Of a stretch of DNA of 64,000 bases, positions 10,105 through 21,260 are shown one piece after another. The notes under the pieces were generated by a model that searched no databases, was not told the origin of the DNA, and was given only the letters and a program-made list of their open reading frames with translations. Numbering within the stretch: position 1 is the stretch's first letter; every line of letters begins with the position of its first letter. The translations under genes were made by a program, and so were the position numbers. Origin of the DNA: Diplonema papillatum (taxonomy: Eukaryota; Euglenozoa; Diplonemea; Diplonemida; Diplonemidae); NCBI GenBank assembly GCA_030068145.1, contig JAPJBO010000050.1:124001-188000 (forward strand), in the 5' to 3' direction.

Positions 10105-10185
10105 GGTTAGAGGCAACCCGGTTCCAGGTCCTCTGCGGTTGGCGGTCGCTTATGCTACCCCCCACCTCTAGCTTGTTACCACGCG

Positions 10186-10315
10186 TGAAACGGGGGTCAC
10201 GTCGTCGTCGGCTGTGTCGGTGAGCTGGGCGCGCTGCTGGCGTACGCCTACTCACGTTCCCGTGGTTGAACCCGTTGGAGGGGCCGGTGATCGATTTGCT
10301 CGATCCGCTCCCTGT
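10186..10315 (+). pseudogene. Degenerate 3' copy of the FAD oxidoreductase gene
   Basis: GTCGTCGTCGGCTGTGTCGG, then GTACGCCTAC and CCCGTTGGAGGGGCCGGTGA then TCGATCCG match 9,900-10,035 of the intact gene with gaps. Only the last part of the gene is present. Confidence 0.85.
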
Positions 10316-10676
10316 TATGCGGTTCCTGCCGTTAGTCGTACGTGCTCGTTTCAAGGATCGGCGACGCAAGTCTCGGAGTGACGGGGCCGATGCACGCTGC
10401 GGATGTGCCTTTTACGGGCCCAGCTTTACCAACGCCCGACGGTCTCGTCGGCTAGCCCCACGTGCGCGTCCGTCTCGAAGTTTTCCATTCTTTCGGCAGC
10501 GGCCGTCCTACGCGGGGCTCCTGCCGCTGCTTGTGCAAACACGATTGCCGACGCAGATATTGTGCGCGATGCTCCACCACCGAGGCGTTCTGACATTGCT
10601 CCCGGCTAAACCAAAAAGGAATTGAAATTGCATCTCCATCCGCGATTTCGGGCGCGTGTCAGAGCCAGCTCTGTTT

Positions 10677-11165
10677 AGTACTAACAATCTTGCGGGCTGC
10701 CCTGAAATGTATGGCGCATGGCGCAGGCTAAAAAGACGTTGGCAGCGTGTTTTGGGGTTGATCAGAATTCCTATCGTGAACATGACACAGGGTAGTTGGA
10801 AAACGATCACGCACAAACCACGAAGCGCCTGTCTTTTTTAATGTGTTGTGCAGGCTCAAAAGACGTAGGAAGCGTGTTTGGACGGTTGATCAGAATTCCT
10901 TACCTGAAAATGACACAGGTAAATGTCGTGAAGTGAGAAAACGATCAACCGGGCCGCACAAACGAAACGAAGCGCCTGTCTTTTTTTAGTACTAGCAATC
11001 TTGTGGGTTGCCCTTCAATGTATTGTGCAGGCTAAAAAGACGTGGGCAGCGTGTTTTGGTGGTTGATCAGAATTCCTTACCCGAATACACACAGGGTAAA
11101 TACAAGTGGGAAAACGATCAACCGGCACGCACAAACGAAACGAAGCGCCTGTCTTTTTTTTGAGG
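10677..11165 (+). repeat. Tandem array of three hairpin repeats (about 140-180 bp each)
   Basis: Each unit runs from AGTACTA or a related start through AATCTTGCGGG, AAAAAGACGT, GGTTGATCAGAATTC and AACGATCA to GAAGCGCCTGTCTTTTTT. Unit starts are near 10,677, 10,846 and 10,986. A single copy follows the cyclophilin exon at 1,406. The array lies downstream of the FAD gene and its 3' copy. Confidence 0.85.
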
Positions 11166-11576
11166 CTCTCCAGCCGCTTCGCGGAGCTGTCGACGGCGAC
11201 GACAGCGCCCCTATTCATGAGAGAAGCGAGGTGCACACTCTTGCACCCCAGAGGGCTGCGCACATGTAGATGACGCGTTAAGCTCGAACTTGGCAGCTCA
11301 CCGAAGCGCACTCCGACATTTGAACCGAAAATTAGTCCGAAACAAGTCCGAAAAGGCCAGCTGCCGGGTGATGCTTCATTTCCACCACCCTCTGCCCCAG
11401 CGGCGTATTCGAATTAAAAGAACGCAAAGAAACAAGAATTACAGAACGAAAAAGAGGGGGAAAGCAAAAAAGAGGTTACTGCAGGCTACAGGAGTATTCA
11501 AATTAGAAAAAGAACACCGCAAATTATAAAAGGAAAAATAATGATATCCCCCCTTCCAATACTTTCTGCCCCCTCC

Positions 11577-11868
11577 TAGGTACCAGGGAAAGCCTGCTAC
11601 ACGGGAGCCAAGCTTCACGTGTTCGGCGGTACTGCAGAGCCACGGGCCTACGGGTCAAGTGGCTACCGATTTCCCAAACTAAGCATCAAGGCGTGGCGCA
11701 CCTTGGGGCTTGGCGCTCGCGCTGAACACAAGCTCGTCGAGACGGTCAGCCACAGGGCAGAGCGGACGGGGTTGTGGCACTGTGCTGCCTCCGACTCAAG
11801 CTTTGCAAGCTGTGGTTGACCGTCACGTTCCTGGACCAGGAGCGGCCTTTTTCTTTTCTTTTTCTTTG
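11577..11868 (-). repeat. Dispersed 260-300-bp repeat, full-length reverse copy
   Basis: Reverse complement of the copy at 18,281, running from CTAGGTACCAGGGAAAGCC to a T-rich tract. In this reading direction it ends in TTTTTCTTTT, which fits an RNA polymerase III terminator. No clear A and B boxes were found. Confidence 0.9.
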
Positions 11869-11910
11869 CGGCCCCTCCCCAACTTCCCACCATCCCACCC
11901 CAAGCCTCTA

Positions 11911-11960
11911 CGGCCAACCGGAGACATCAAGACACCAACTCTCTAAACCACAAAAAAACG
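11911..11960 (+). promoter_or_regulatory. Orphan promoter-like block
   Basis: GGCCAACCGGAGACATCAAG and then CTCTAAACCACAAA resemble the block at 61,338 upstream of OST3/6. No gene follows; a composite minisatellite element starts just after it. Confidence 0.45.
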
Positions 11961-13342
11961 CTAAGTACATTTGCGCCGGTAAAGACCGGCGCCCAGCGAG
12001 ACTAGAGGCAGCAGTTAAAGTTCGGGAACAGTAACGTTCGGACGAAGCTAAGTTCGGGAGAAGCAAGGCAAAGTTCGGGTGAAGGCAAAGTTTGGGCGAT
12101 GCTAAGTTCTGGCGAAGCAAATTTCGGGCGAAGCTAAGTTCTGCTGAAGCGAAGCAAAGTTCTGGTGAAGCAAAGTTCGGGCGATGCAAAGTTCTGGTGA
12201 AGCTAAGTTCGGCGAAGTAGTTCTGGTGAAGCAAAGTTCGGGTGAAGCCAAGTCAATGCAAAGTTCGGGTGAAGCTAAGTTTTGGGGAGGCTAAGCTCTG
12301 GTGAAAACAAAGTTCGGGCAAAGCAAAGCAAAGTTCGGCTGAAGCTAAGTTCTGGTGAAAGCAAAGTTCGAGCGATGCTATGTTCTGGTGAAGTCAAGTT
12401 CGGGCGAAGCTGAGTCAAAGCAAAGTTCGGGTGAAGCTAAGTTCTGGGGAGGCTAAGTTCTGGTGAGAGCATAGTTCGGGCGAAGCAAAGCAAAGTTCGG
12501 GCGAAGCAAAGCAAAGTTCGGGCAGCTAAGTTCTGGTGAAGCTAAGTTCGGGCGAAGCAAAGCAAAGTTCGGGCAGCTAAGTTCTGGTGATGCTAAGTTC
12601 GGGCGAAGCAAAGCAAAGTTCGGGCGAAGCTAAGCAAAGTTCGGGCGAAGCAAAGCAAAGTTCGGGCAGCTAAGTTCTGGTGATGCTAAGTTCGGGCGAA
12701 GCAAAGCAAAGTTCGGGCGAAGCTAAGCAAAGTTCGGGCGAAGCAAAGCAAAGTTCGGGCGAAGCTAAGCAAAGTTCGGGCGAAGCAAAGCAAAGTTCGG
12801 GCAGCTAAGTTCTGGTGATGCTAAGTTCGGGCGAAGCAAAGCAAAGTTCGGGCGAAGCTAAGCAAAGTTCGGGCGATGCTAAGTTCTGGTGAAGTGCCAC
12901 CACCGTCTGCCCCTGTCCAACAACCCTCTCAAAAGTCCTGCTCAGCCCCGGGGCTGCCAGGTGACTGGCAGGTCTCATCGGGCCTCGACAACAAAAAGCC
13001 CGACCCGTGACTAACGGGACAACACTCCGAGCCAGACGGCGACCAACAGCTGAGCCCGAGGGCCGGTTGAGACTTTCGAGCGTGGCAGTGTAACTGTAAG
13101 GCCAGTCAAGAAGCATTGCAAGCGTTGGCGCCGCTTGCCGATTCCGTCGTCAGTGGAATAGCGGGACTGTACTCAGTAACGACTGCCGAGCGGTTCTGGA
13201 CGGCGCAGGCCCGTTGACGGTGGAGGGGTCTGCGGGTCTGTCAGTGGGGGTTGGAAGAGGATGGGCCTGCAGTTCGGGTGCTCGTGTCGGTGTTTGCGCC
13301 GGCCAAATTGCGGCAGCTTCTTGAGACCCAGCCTTTGCCCCC

Positions 13343-13702
13343 TCAATCCGACTCTTTTTTTCCGAGCCGCAGCTGGCGGCTGTGGCTGCGAGCAGCTCGC
13401 GAATGCGCGAACGCAGTTTCAAAGGAACCGGCAACTTCGTTTACGAAGTTGGCGAAGCTGTGGTTCTTCGCAAAACACGCCCCGCACACGGCTGTGTCCT
13501 CGGGCCTGAGGGCAGGAGAACCGTAGTCCTCTGGCCCTCCCAGTGTCTCACAGGCGTCGCACTCCCAGGAGGGCTCGTGCTTGGAGCGGCACGGGAAAAG
13601 CTGACGACTATCGCCCCGCGAGCGCAACCAGGACGGCCGCTCTAAGAAATCCTCTCGGAGGGAGCGAGGCCGGTCGCCAGACTGCGGAGTACCACCGTGC
13701 AC
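13343..13702 (-). CDS. Possible Cys4 zinc-binding protein fragment, unrecognised
   Basis: A 119-residue frame inside the insertion that splits the minisatellite. It contains W-E-C-D-A-C, 21 residues, then C-G-A-C-F, a CxxC...CxxC pair that could bind zinc, next to a run of Arg/Ser. Spacing is longer than in RanBP2-type fingers. No family was assigned; it may be chance. Confidence 0.25.
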   Translation of the reverse strand: MHGGTPQSGDRPRSLREDFLERPSWLRSRGDSRQLFPCRSKHEPSWECDACETLGGPEDYGSPALRPEDTAVCGACFAKNHSFANFVNEVAGSFETAFAHSRAARSHSRQLRLGKKESD

Positions 13703-14520
13703 GCCAGAGCCCCCATGTGCCGGTCGAGGCGCAGCGCAGCGGGAGAGCCTGATAATAGCACCAGTGCCACCACCGACGGCAGAAGAAACTGAGTCAGCGA
13801 GGCCACACTCTGGTGCTTCACAGCCTCAGACAGCTCAGTGGGTGTTCTCCTTCAAACTAACTCACAACCGAGAAAAAGACAACCGAGAAAAAGGTGAACC
13901 TTGGGGGTTGAGCCCCAGGTCAAAATGGTGGTCGAAAATGTGTCTCCACAGTCGGGTAAGTCGTCAAAAACCCCCAACTGGCGGAATTGATAATTTCACC
14001 GGTGTGGGCAGTGGAACGTGGAAATCCGTGGAAATTTCCACGATTTCCATTTCCACGATTTCCATTTCCACGTGGATCCACGTCCCGAACCCTGTTCAAA
14101 GCAAAGTTCGGGCGATGCTAAGTTCTGGTGAAGCAAAGTTCGGGATGCTAAGTTCTGGTGAAGCAAAGTTCGGGCAAAGCAAAGCATGAGGCTAAGTTCT
14201 GGTGAAAGCAAAGTTCAGGCGAAGCAAAGCATAGTTCGGGTGAAGCTAAGTTCTGGTGAAAGCATAGTTCGGGTGAGCAAAGTTCTGGTGAGGCAAATGG
14301 GCGATGCTATGTTCGGGCGAAGCAAAGCATAGTTCGGGTGAAGCTAAGCTGGTGAGGCTAATTCTGGTGAAAGCAAAGCGAAGCAAAGCAAAGTTCGGGC
14401 GATGCTAAGTTCTGCGAAAGCAAAGTTCAGGCGAAGCAAAGCAAAGTTCGGGCGAAGCAAAGTTCTGGTGAGGCAAGTGGGCGATGCTACGTTCTGGAAG
14501 GCTGACTCAAACTACCCAAG

Positions 14521-14735
14521 GTGGCCCAAAACCGCGAGATATTGAGAAACTCTGCAAAAAACGCAAGTTTCGGGCACATTAGACCTGAAAACCAACGAAC
14601 CCCGAAAAATCATTATCGACCGGAAAAGTGTCCTCGGCCGGGTTCGAACCGGGGTCTTCAAGCCCTGAAGACGTGCGCCGTTCACTCTGCCATTACGGTC
14701 AGTTCCAGGGGGGAAAACTTCCTAAGGAGACCCTT
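14521..14735 (-). repeat. tRNA-derived SINE, reverse copy
   Basis: On the minus strand an A-box-like TGGCAGAGTGAACGGCGC (complement of 14,676-14,693) is followed by a B box GGTTCGAACC (14,641-14,650), a T-stem and GGACACTTTTCC. The downstream body CGGTCGATAATGATTTTTCG is shared with 54,900-55,070 (forward) and 55,174-55,345 (reverse). The acceptor stem does not pair, so it is not a functional tRNA. Confidence 0.75.
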
Positions 14736-15397
14736 TACGAAACGACACTATAAAAAAGTGCCCCCGGGCTTCGCCCGCGGACCCCCGAAAAAGTGGGGTT
14801 GGCTCGGTAGAGCTATTAGCATACCTCTAGTCTCGGAAAAAGTGAAGAACAAGCACTGTCTTTCAAAGTTTGACAGAGAGAAGAGGGTTTCTTTTGGGGG
14901 ACACCATTTGCGCACTTAACCATGGTTACGACGTCCGAGTTTCTAGACGCAAGAGCCTTTACGACCATGTTCACCACGAAGCCTTTAGGCAAAACCATCG
15001 AATGCGGAGACTAGCGCCGCTCTGAGCACCGAACAGATAGCCGATGTAAACAAATGGGAAAACGGGGTTAAACGTCGCTACGTTCACGCACTTGAGACGA
15101 TGCCAAAGGGCCCCCCTTTTGGCATCCTTCCACGTGAAACTCGAAGGCTGAAGGCAATGCCCCTTCTCACACCGGAGATCTGAGAACCTGCTTTTTTGTT
15201 GGTGCAGGAAAACGATTCGAACCAGACAGCCTGCCAGGAACTGCCAAATAAATAAATGAACAAGCAGAACCTGGCGTCGTCGCACCTCTCAAAAGAAAAA
15301 CGGGTTCTCAAGCTAATTGTCACTCAAAAACAGGAAAACTAAAACTTGCCTGACCCACCAATAGCTTGCAGAAGGCGTTCTTGTTTATTTTTGTACA
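14736..15397. other. No gene recognised
   Basis: Unique-looking sequence. No convincing frame. Confidence 0.45.
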
Positions 15398-15600
15398 AGC
15401 ACCTGCTTTGTAGGAAATACTTGAGGAGACTGCCAGTTGTGAAATCTCAAAGAGGTAAGTGTGCTGCAGCCCACACGAAACGCAGGGAAATCTGGGTTTA
15501 GTGGCGGGCGTAAGCGTTCAACAAAAAATACACACTTTGTAGTCGTAGTTGCACCTCCTCTCCGTCGGAATAAGCACAAGGCAGTCCCTCGAGTATTTTC
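15398..15600 (+). repeat. Dispersed 130-215-bp repeat, full copy
   Basis: Contains GCACCTGCTTTGTAGGAAAT, TTGAGGAGACTGCCAGTTG, CAGCCCACACGAAACGCAGG, TCTGGGTTTAGTGGCGGGCG and ends AAGGCAGTCCCTCGAGTATT. A matching full copy is at 45,388; shorter copies are at 21,690, 25,683, 41,905 and 45,843, with diverged ones at 16,308 and 27,866. Confidence 0.85.
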
Positions 15601-16696
15601 TCTCCCAAACATGGAATGTTGAAGGGAATGAGAAGCTTGTCACCGCAAACCGCAGCATTTCCACTTGCGTCCTGAATCCAGCAACACCGTGCTTGCCTGC
15701 CTTCATGGCACCTGTATTTGCTGGTTTCAAGCTCAACGTCGAAACGCGTTCAACAAAAAAAATCAACACCCCCCCTCCCCTTCTCCATCACCATCACCAT
15801 CAGCTTATTATTATTAGATTGTAGCAGCCGCGGTTGTGCGAGTGATGAGCTGTTGTTTTGTATTCTTTATTGGGGCGAACCCTCCTCGGCTGTCGCAGAC
15901 CGTGGAAACTGCCGGGTTTCGAACCGTGTTGGCAAACAGCTCCATTTAGTCCCTTGGACAAGTGCGCACGATGGGCGGCACTTCGCTTCGGGGGAAGCGA
16001 CACCGCAGCAAGTACACGGGTTCAGCGGTACTGATTCTGCTGGCCCAAAGCAGCAGTCAACGGTCGGGTAGTGCAGAGACCGACTGAAGCTGCTTTACAG
16101 GGAAGCAGGACGGCTCGCACGAAAGCACTCAGGCGCTTTCAGAAGTCGGCGACATTATGTCACATGCAGCCCCGGAGCTCATCCAAAAACACCGTGGCCG
16201 ATGCCGCCCTTCCGCTTTACTCTGCGGTCGCCAAGGCGCTGCTTTCCGACCACTCCGTTCTGGCGTCCTACTGTCTTCTCTGTACTGCAATATTCTCTTT
16301 GCTTTGTTGGAAATTCTCGAGGAGGCCGTTGCTAAAACAACCAATAGAGGAAAAATGTGCCAAGTAAGTCTGGGGTTTTGTGCCGGGCCGACGCTCAACA
16401 CAAAACCACCTTTTTGTTGACATCCAACAGGCCAACCCTTAGTCCTACAGAAGAAAAGCCAGGCACCGGGATCTTCCTGACGAGCACGCAACCCGGTGAA
16501 CTTAATCAAGAGTCGAAGATTAGCGTCGAAACTTCCTGGCTTTTCACGCCGTAGCAGAACGACCACACCTTACCCAATCCCGAGCGCCCCCCTAAACGCG
16601 TTAGGGGACTTCACAAGGTTTCACAACGGAGTGACACAACACCCGAAACGAGCTGCACCCTCTCACTTTTCTCAACCCCCCGCAATATTCAAGCCT
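15601..16696. other. No gene; one diverged repeat
   Basis: A diverged member of the 130-bp family spans about 16,308-16,415. A short frame at 16,071-16,367 with one hydrophobic stretch overlaps it and is not credible as a gene. Confidence 0.45.
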
Positions 16697-16752
16697 ACGG
16701 TCAACCGGAGACTTTAAAATACCGACCTTCTAATCCACAAATAACGCTAGAA
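16697..16752 (+). promoter_or_regulatory. Orphan promoter-like block
   Basis: GGTCAACCGGAGACTTTAAA, then ACCGACCTTCTAATCC and ACAAATAACGCTA. Nearly identical to 55,427-55,485. No gene follows in the next 1.4 kb. Confidence 0.55.
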
Positions 16753-18162
16753 GTCTTATATTTGTGTCGTTTTTCTACCTACCGTTCGCTTGGTATGAGG
16801 AAAAAGACCGCAAGAAGTTGTGACACCCCAGAGAACACCGATTTGCAGTTGCATTGTTTCCAGCCGTCCATCGGAAACAGCACCGGCCCCTCCGAGTACT
16901 TTCTTTGTTGCGAAGTGTACCATTGGGTTTTTGAGTGTGAGCGCCTGTTTTCTTTTGCTCGATGTTGAGTTGGCACACCCTATCCGAAGTCTGCCAGCTG
17001 CGAAATCCCCTGCGAATCTAACTATCAGCACCCTTTCAGTGTCTATCGGTTGTATCATGCAGTCTATCGCCACAGATGCTTTGCATTTGAAACGAACTAG
17101 CAGCATTTTATCGTGTCCTCGGGTGCTTTATCAGTTCCGAACCAGGGGAGCTCAGGCGGCTGTCAGAACGAGGGTGGACCGGCCCTAGATGTGGCGTCAG
17201 CGCAAAAAGACTCTGTCTTTGAATCATGTTTTTCCCCCCCGTTTTTTCACATTTTTTCTTCTTGCGCGCCAACCAATCCTGCAATCACTCGCCGCATTCA
17301 TGCAACGCACAACGCTGTGAGGCGATGCTTTTTGTAATGCTGTTCGTGAGTTGGAACCGGAATGCAACTCAAGTCTCCGGCCTTTCCATCGGGGGAATGC
17401 CTTGACGTGGGTCTTCGCTTGGCATATGCCAAGCTTGCGAAGGGTGATCCCCGTCAGCGAAGAAGGAAGGACGACAAACTGTTTCTGTCTTTGCAGACCC
17501 CGCCTGAAGTTGGGTGTTCCACCGAAAGACATACAGGGGCGTTAGATCGCACCAGAAGCGCGATACGGAGCCACCTCAGCCTACCCCAGTTCTCGTGAAA
17601 TACAAAAAAAGGCGATCGAGGAAAGCTATCGGTCGTAGAGATACGATCGAGGACTGCCCCTTTTGAGAGCTAAAGAATGAATAGAATGATCATGCATCAA
17701 TCTAGGCTTGACACGATATCAGAAGTGGGGTAGGCTGAGGTGAGGGTGGGTACGCGTTTCGATTCGGGCGTGCTCCCCTGTAGGCCTGCCCACAGACACA
17801 ACAAGACCGTGCCTTAAACACGATCACACGGAGCCCGAGCGACCTGTCACCGCATCCCCCGAAATTCTCCTGGAGTCGGCTGCGATGAGACTGTCACTCA
17901 TCCTGCACCACGCGCTGAGCCGCCCATTCCCAAACGGAAGCTGTATTACAATGATATGCAAGTGACCCTTCCAGATTGTTGAACGCAACGCTTCTGTCGG
18001 GGCTTCCCCGTCACACCAAAGCTTGCGCGACCACCACGTAGTTACCAGCAGCGGCTCTCGCGCCATTGCGCTAGCTTAACAAAAAAAAAAAAGAAGAAAT
18101 GTTCAACGTGCACATCGAATGGTGCACGGCAAACAACACGGAGGAGACGCCCTCCCCTCTCA
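16753..18162. other. No gene recognised
   Basis: No long frame with recognisable family features on either strand. Confidence 0.45.
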
Positions 18163-18225
18163 CAATGGTCACCCGGAGACTATAAAACCCCGGATCCCAA
18201 AGTGAACTTGCACTTTAAAAACGGT
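18163..18225 (+). promoter_or_regulatory. Orphan promoter-like block
   Basis: GGTCACCCGGAGACTATAAA, CCCCGGATCCC and GTGAACTTGCACTTTAAAAA. The second half matches the block used upstream of the Q/Y-rich gene copies at 23,951 and 24,437. It is followed by a dispersed repeat, not a gene. Confidence 0.55.
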
Positions 18226-18280
18226 GCGGGCCCGTCTGTCTAAACAGCCCTGGCCAGCGGCCCCCCCTTGTTTTCCGAGA

Positions 18281-18576
18281 AGAAGAAGAGAAGAAAAAGA
18301 AAAAGAAAAAGGCCGCTCCTGGTCCAGGAACGTGACGGTCAACCTTGCAAAGCTTGAGTCGGAGGCAGCACAGTGCCACAACCCCGTCCGCTCTGCCCTG
18401 TGGCTGACCGTTTCGACGAGCTTGTGTTCAGCGCGAGCGCCAAGCCCCAAGGTGCACCAAGCCTCGATGCTTTAGTTTGGGAAATCGGTAGCCACTAGAC
18501 TCGTAGGCCCGTGGCTCTGCAGTACCGCCGAACACGTGAAGCTTGGCTCCCGTGTAGCAGTCTTTCCCTGGTACCT
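18281..18576 (+). repeat. Dispersed 260-300-bp repeat, full copy
   Basis: Begins with an A/G-rich run and GGCCGCTCCTGGTCCAGGAA, ends CCCGTGTAGCAGTCTTTCCC and GGTACC. Near-identical to the reverse copy at 11,577. Confidence 0.9.
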
Positions 18577-19167
18577 TTAGAGAATGCACTTTCCCTTGAA
18601 ATCATGTTTTCCGAAAAAAAAAAAAAGAACGCCGTTACAGGCAACTGACTGCGCGATAATCGCCGGAAACACACAAATAGCTATTTCCCGCCGACAGAAA
18701 TCAACCGCCTTCAGGCGGGGCTCTCGTTTGACACCTGCTGTTCGTTGGGGTGGGGGAAGGGAAAAACAGGGTTTTTTCTGGGGTGGGCTGGAGTGGGGAT
18801 TTTCCCCACTCCAGATTCTTGGCGAAAATCTGAGTGGGCTGGAGTGGGTTTTTTTTTTTCTGTTCATTGCAGCATCGCCAGAAAAGCTGCGACCCCACAT
18901 CGCAACGCAATCGCTCCAGAAGTGCGAAAAAAGGGGCAGAAAAAAGAAGAGAAAGGAAGAAAGAAAAAAAGACGAGACAGGCAGGAAATGCAGCACGTGT
19001 TGACAACCAACGACGAGACCCACCTGAGAGAGTACAGAACGAGCCCCTGTGCGGCGCCGACGAAAACGAGATGACACTGGAGGAGGTTCTCAACGGCTTC
19101 GTAATAGGTACCAGGAACCGGGATGACAAGGCGGCAGAACGTGCAGTCTCCACGTGCAGTCTCCGCC
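18577..19167. other. No intact gene; direct GGGCTGGAGTGGG repeats
   Basis: GGGCTGGAGTGGG occurs at about 18,785 and 18,836 with an ACTCCAG inverted partner between them. The region may include the decayed upstream part of the hAT transposase, but I could not recognise it. Confidence 0.4.
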
Positions 19168-19416
19168 ATGCGGTTGGTCGCCACTTATCCCTCAGGGACG
19201 AGTGCTGTTGAGCGATCATTCAGTGTTCTCAAAGACACCCTGGATCTTTTAAGGAACCGGCTCACGAGCGGACATTTGGATATGATCCTGCGCATCCGTA
19301 TCGAGGGTCCACCAGAGCTTTCGATGGTCTTTTTGGAGAAGGTTGTTGACCGTTTTGTCGAGATGGTCCCGAGCCGTCGCCTAAACTTTGTGCAGGCGAA
19401 GGCCAATTCTGCATAG
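19168..19416 (+). pseudogene. hAT-family transposase C-terminal dimerisation domain (remnant)
   Basis: The frame reads A-T-Y-P-S-G-T-S-A-V-E-R-S-F-S-V-L-K, then L-R-N-R-L-T-S-G-H-L-D-M-I-L-R-I, the hallmark of the hAT C-terminal dimerisation domain (P..S..vER.FS ... R.rL....l). Only this last part of a normally 600-residue or longer transposase is present. The catalytic DDE region and zinc finger are not seen upstream, and no terminal inverted repeats were found. Confidence 0.75.
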
Positions 19417-20130
19417 TGGGATCTGTCCCAGGTTGTTCCACGACTATCATTCCTAAATGCAGCACCCGTTTTTTTGTGACACAACCCTCGTTCACTCCCT
19501 TCCTGCTGTGGCAACTGAACCCATGTGAAGACAACGAACTAACCGGCCTAATAGGCACCAGGAGAACGTCGAACTAAGCTGCCTTGGGGGAAAAGCCCGC
19601 AGCCAGCACCACAAAGCGCAATTTACGTGGATTGCTTGGCAATTCGGCTCTGAAAACGCGTCGAAAAGTTTCCCCACTCCAGCTCGAAAATTTGAAATCC
19701 TAGAAAAAACCCTGATTTAACAAAAAGAAAAAAAAAAAAAATCGTCGGAAAAACGCAAAACACAGCATTTCCAGGAAAGATAGGTGGGGGGGTGGTATTT
19801 ACACGGTGCGCGCGAAGGCGCCGGGGGCGCTGGAGGGCAGACCCATGTGATACAAGCCGTGGCTACTTTCGGACATAGTTGCGGAGGTGTGTCAGCTCCA
19901 AGCCACCGAAACGAAAGCGCTGACCAAACCGCCTCAGAACCACCCTCCACAAGCGGTCAACATCTGCAAACCCCTGGAACCTCTGAACTAATACCCTGAC
20001 CAACAAGTTCGAAAAAAGAAAAAAAAAGGAGAAGTCTAAATCCCCTTACCGACTGTCTACGAATTTTGATTAGAAAGTACCAATGTGTCCGTTAGGCTCG
20101 AGGAAGCCCCTCTCGTTTTTTTTCACCATG
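19417..20130. other. No gene recognised
   Basis: Nothing identified apart from A-rich runs near 19,720 and 20,015. Confidence 0.45.
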
Positions 20131-20234
20131 CATTGTCGGTACTAAAAGAATTAGTAGTTGGCAGCGTACCACATGAAATTTACCAAAGCAGGTCAGTTTC
20201 GCTACCGAGTGCGCACAAAACCAACCGGTCTCGA
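20131..20234 (+). repeat. Dispersed 100-bp repeat
   Basis: Second copy of the repeat at 8,432 (CATTGTCGGTACTAA, TTGGCAGCGTACCACATGAA, TTTACCAAAGCAGGTC). Directly followed by the orphan promoter cassette. Confidence 0.75.
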
Positions 20235-20239
20235 TGAAA

Positions 20240-20432
20240 AAGTGGGGGCCCAAGACTAAATTCAAAGCGAATTTCTTCTTGGTGTCGGTCGCAACACTTC
20301 CAAACAAGGCTAGCCGTAGTTAAAGTGCATAAGCATACCTACTACCCTCATACTACCCGCCTCACAGCCTCAATGGTCAACCGGAGACCCTAAAGCACCG
20401 AACCTCTAAACCACAATAAACGCTAGAAAACC
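20240..20432 (+). promoter_or_regulatory. Orphan copy of the OST3/6 promoter cassette (about 190 bp)
   Basis: CCCAAGACTAAATTCAAAGC, TTCTTCTTGGTGTCGGTCGC, GGCTAGCCGTAGTTAAAGTG, CTACCCGCCTCACAGCCTCA and GGTCAACCGGAGACCCTAAA match 61,207-61,395 upstream of the OST3/6 gene almost base for base. Here only a 62-residue frame (20,458-20,646) without recognisable features follows. Confidence 0.75.
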
Positions 20433-21114
20433 CTCAAAAAGCGCGCCTATCGTCTAAATGATGCCACACAATTTGTCCGTGAAAGCCAAGTTAACAGCTA
20501 AACTACAAGCTACACTACCCGCAGTCGGCAGAGGGTTCAAATACGAAACCGTCGAAAAAATAGATTTTGAACTTCCTCCTCCCCCCTGTCCGATACCCCT
20601 ATTTCACCGTTTTCGCCGTTCCTTGTTTCTACCCGTGTTTGATTGAAAAGCCAAAGGTTGCAACATGTAATAATGAATCTCCTTGCTTGCCTCACCTCTG
20701 CTGCCCCCCAACAGTCCCCGCCTCCCCGCCCCCCTCATATGAGAAAGAAGAACAGAAACGCGTTTTTTCCCCATTTGTACTTCGTACGTCCACAGTGAGC
20801 GAAACCTCCATCCAGCTGAACCCGTCCACCTCCGTTCTGATCGAACCGAGTGGACGTGTCCGCCATAAAACCCCGTTGTTGCACTTGGTGGACCCCGATC
20901 AACGACGGGAAACCCGCGGAAAGGTAATTCGTTGCAGTTTCAGGGGTTGGCCCACGCAAGCTATCGCCGTAACCACAGACTCAGAACACGGATGTCCTTG
21001 GCCGCTGTGCCACACCCTCACATCCAGTGTGGAATCCCGGCGTGACTCCCGCAAATCCAGTGCGAATCCAGAACGATCACCTGTGTTTCTGTGGGTCCCT
21101 CTCAAAACGTACGT
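20433..21114. other. No gene recognised
   Basis: Short unrelated frames only; none shows family features. Confidence 0.45.
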
Positions 21115-21260
21115 GCCACTACCGCAGATACGACACGATACGATACGCACACTAGTATACGATCCTACCTCACCAGAATCTTTACGACAATGGTCACCGG
21201 GAGACTTGAAACTCCCGGATCTCTCTCGAAGCAAACGTACACTCTAACACCGGGAAGGAG
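21115..21260 (+). promoter_or_regulatory. Orphan promoter block of the Q/Y-gene type
   Basis: CACTACCGCAGATACGACAC, ACTAGTATACGATCC, TTTACGACAATGGTCACCGG, GAGACTTGAAACTCCCGG, CTCTCTCGAAGC and ACACTCTAAC, followed by GGAGGGGTAGGGGGGATCGA, correspond to the region between the Q/Y-gene copies (23,880-24,040). The first codons of that gene do not follow here. Confidence 0.65.

Larger units (their letters stand above)
11964..14735 (+). mobile_element. Composite minisatellite / tRNA-like element, copy 1
   Basis: Starts with AAGTACATTTGCGCCGG and a GCGCCGGT-AAAG-ACCGGCGC hairpin. It continues as an irregular minisatellite made of AAGTTCGGGCGAAGC, AAAGCAAAGTTCGGGC and AAGTTCTGGTGAAGC words (12,020-12,895 and 14,095-14,500) and ends with a tRNA-like SINE sequence (14,521-14,735). 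The same order of head, minisatellite and SINE occurs at 52,981-55,345, and a partial copy is at 42,403. About 1.2 kb of unrelated DNA (12,895-14,095) splits the array here and looks like an insertion. No transposase is seen, so if mobile it would be non-autonomous. Confidence 0.65.

Noticed and set aside
8566-10116. 516-codon minus-strand frame
   Set aside because: Antisense shadow of the FAD oxidoreductase gene, Arg/His/Val-rich, with no motif.
16071-16367. Small membrane protein frame
   Set aside because: It has one hydrophobic stretch but overlaps a decayed copy of the 130-bp dispersed repeat; no codon bias like that of the real genes.
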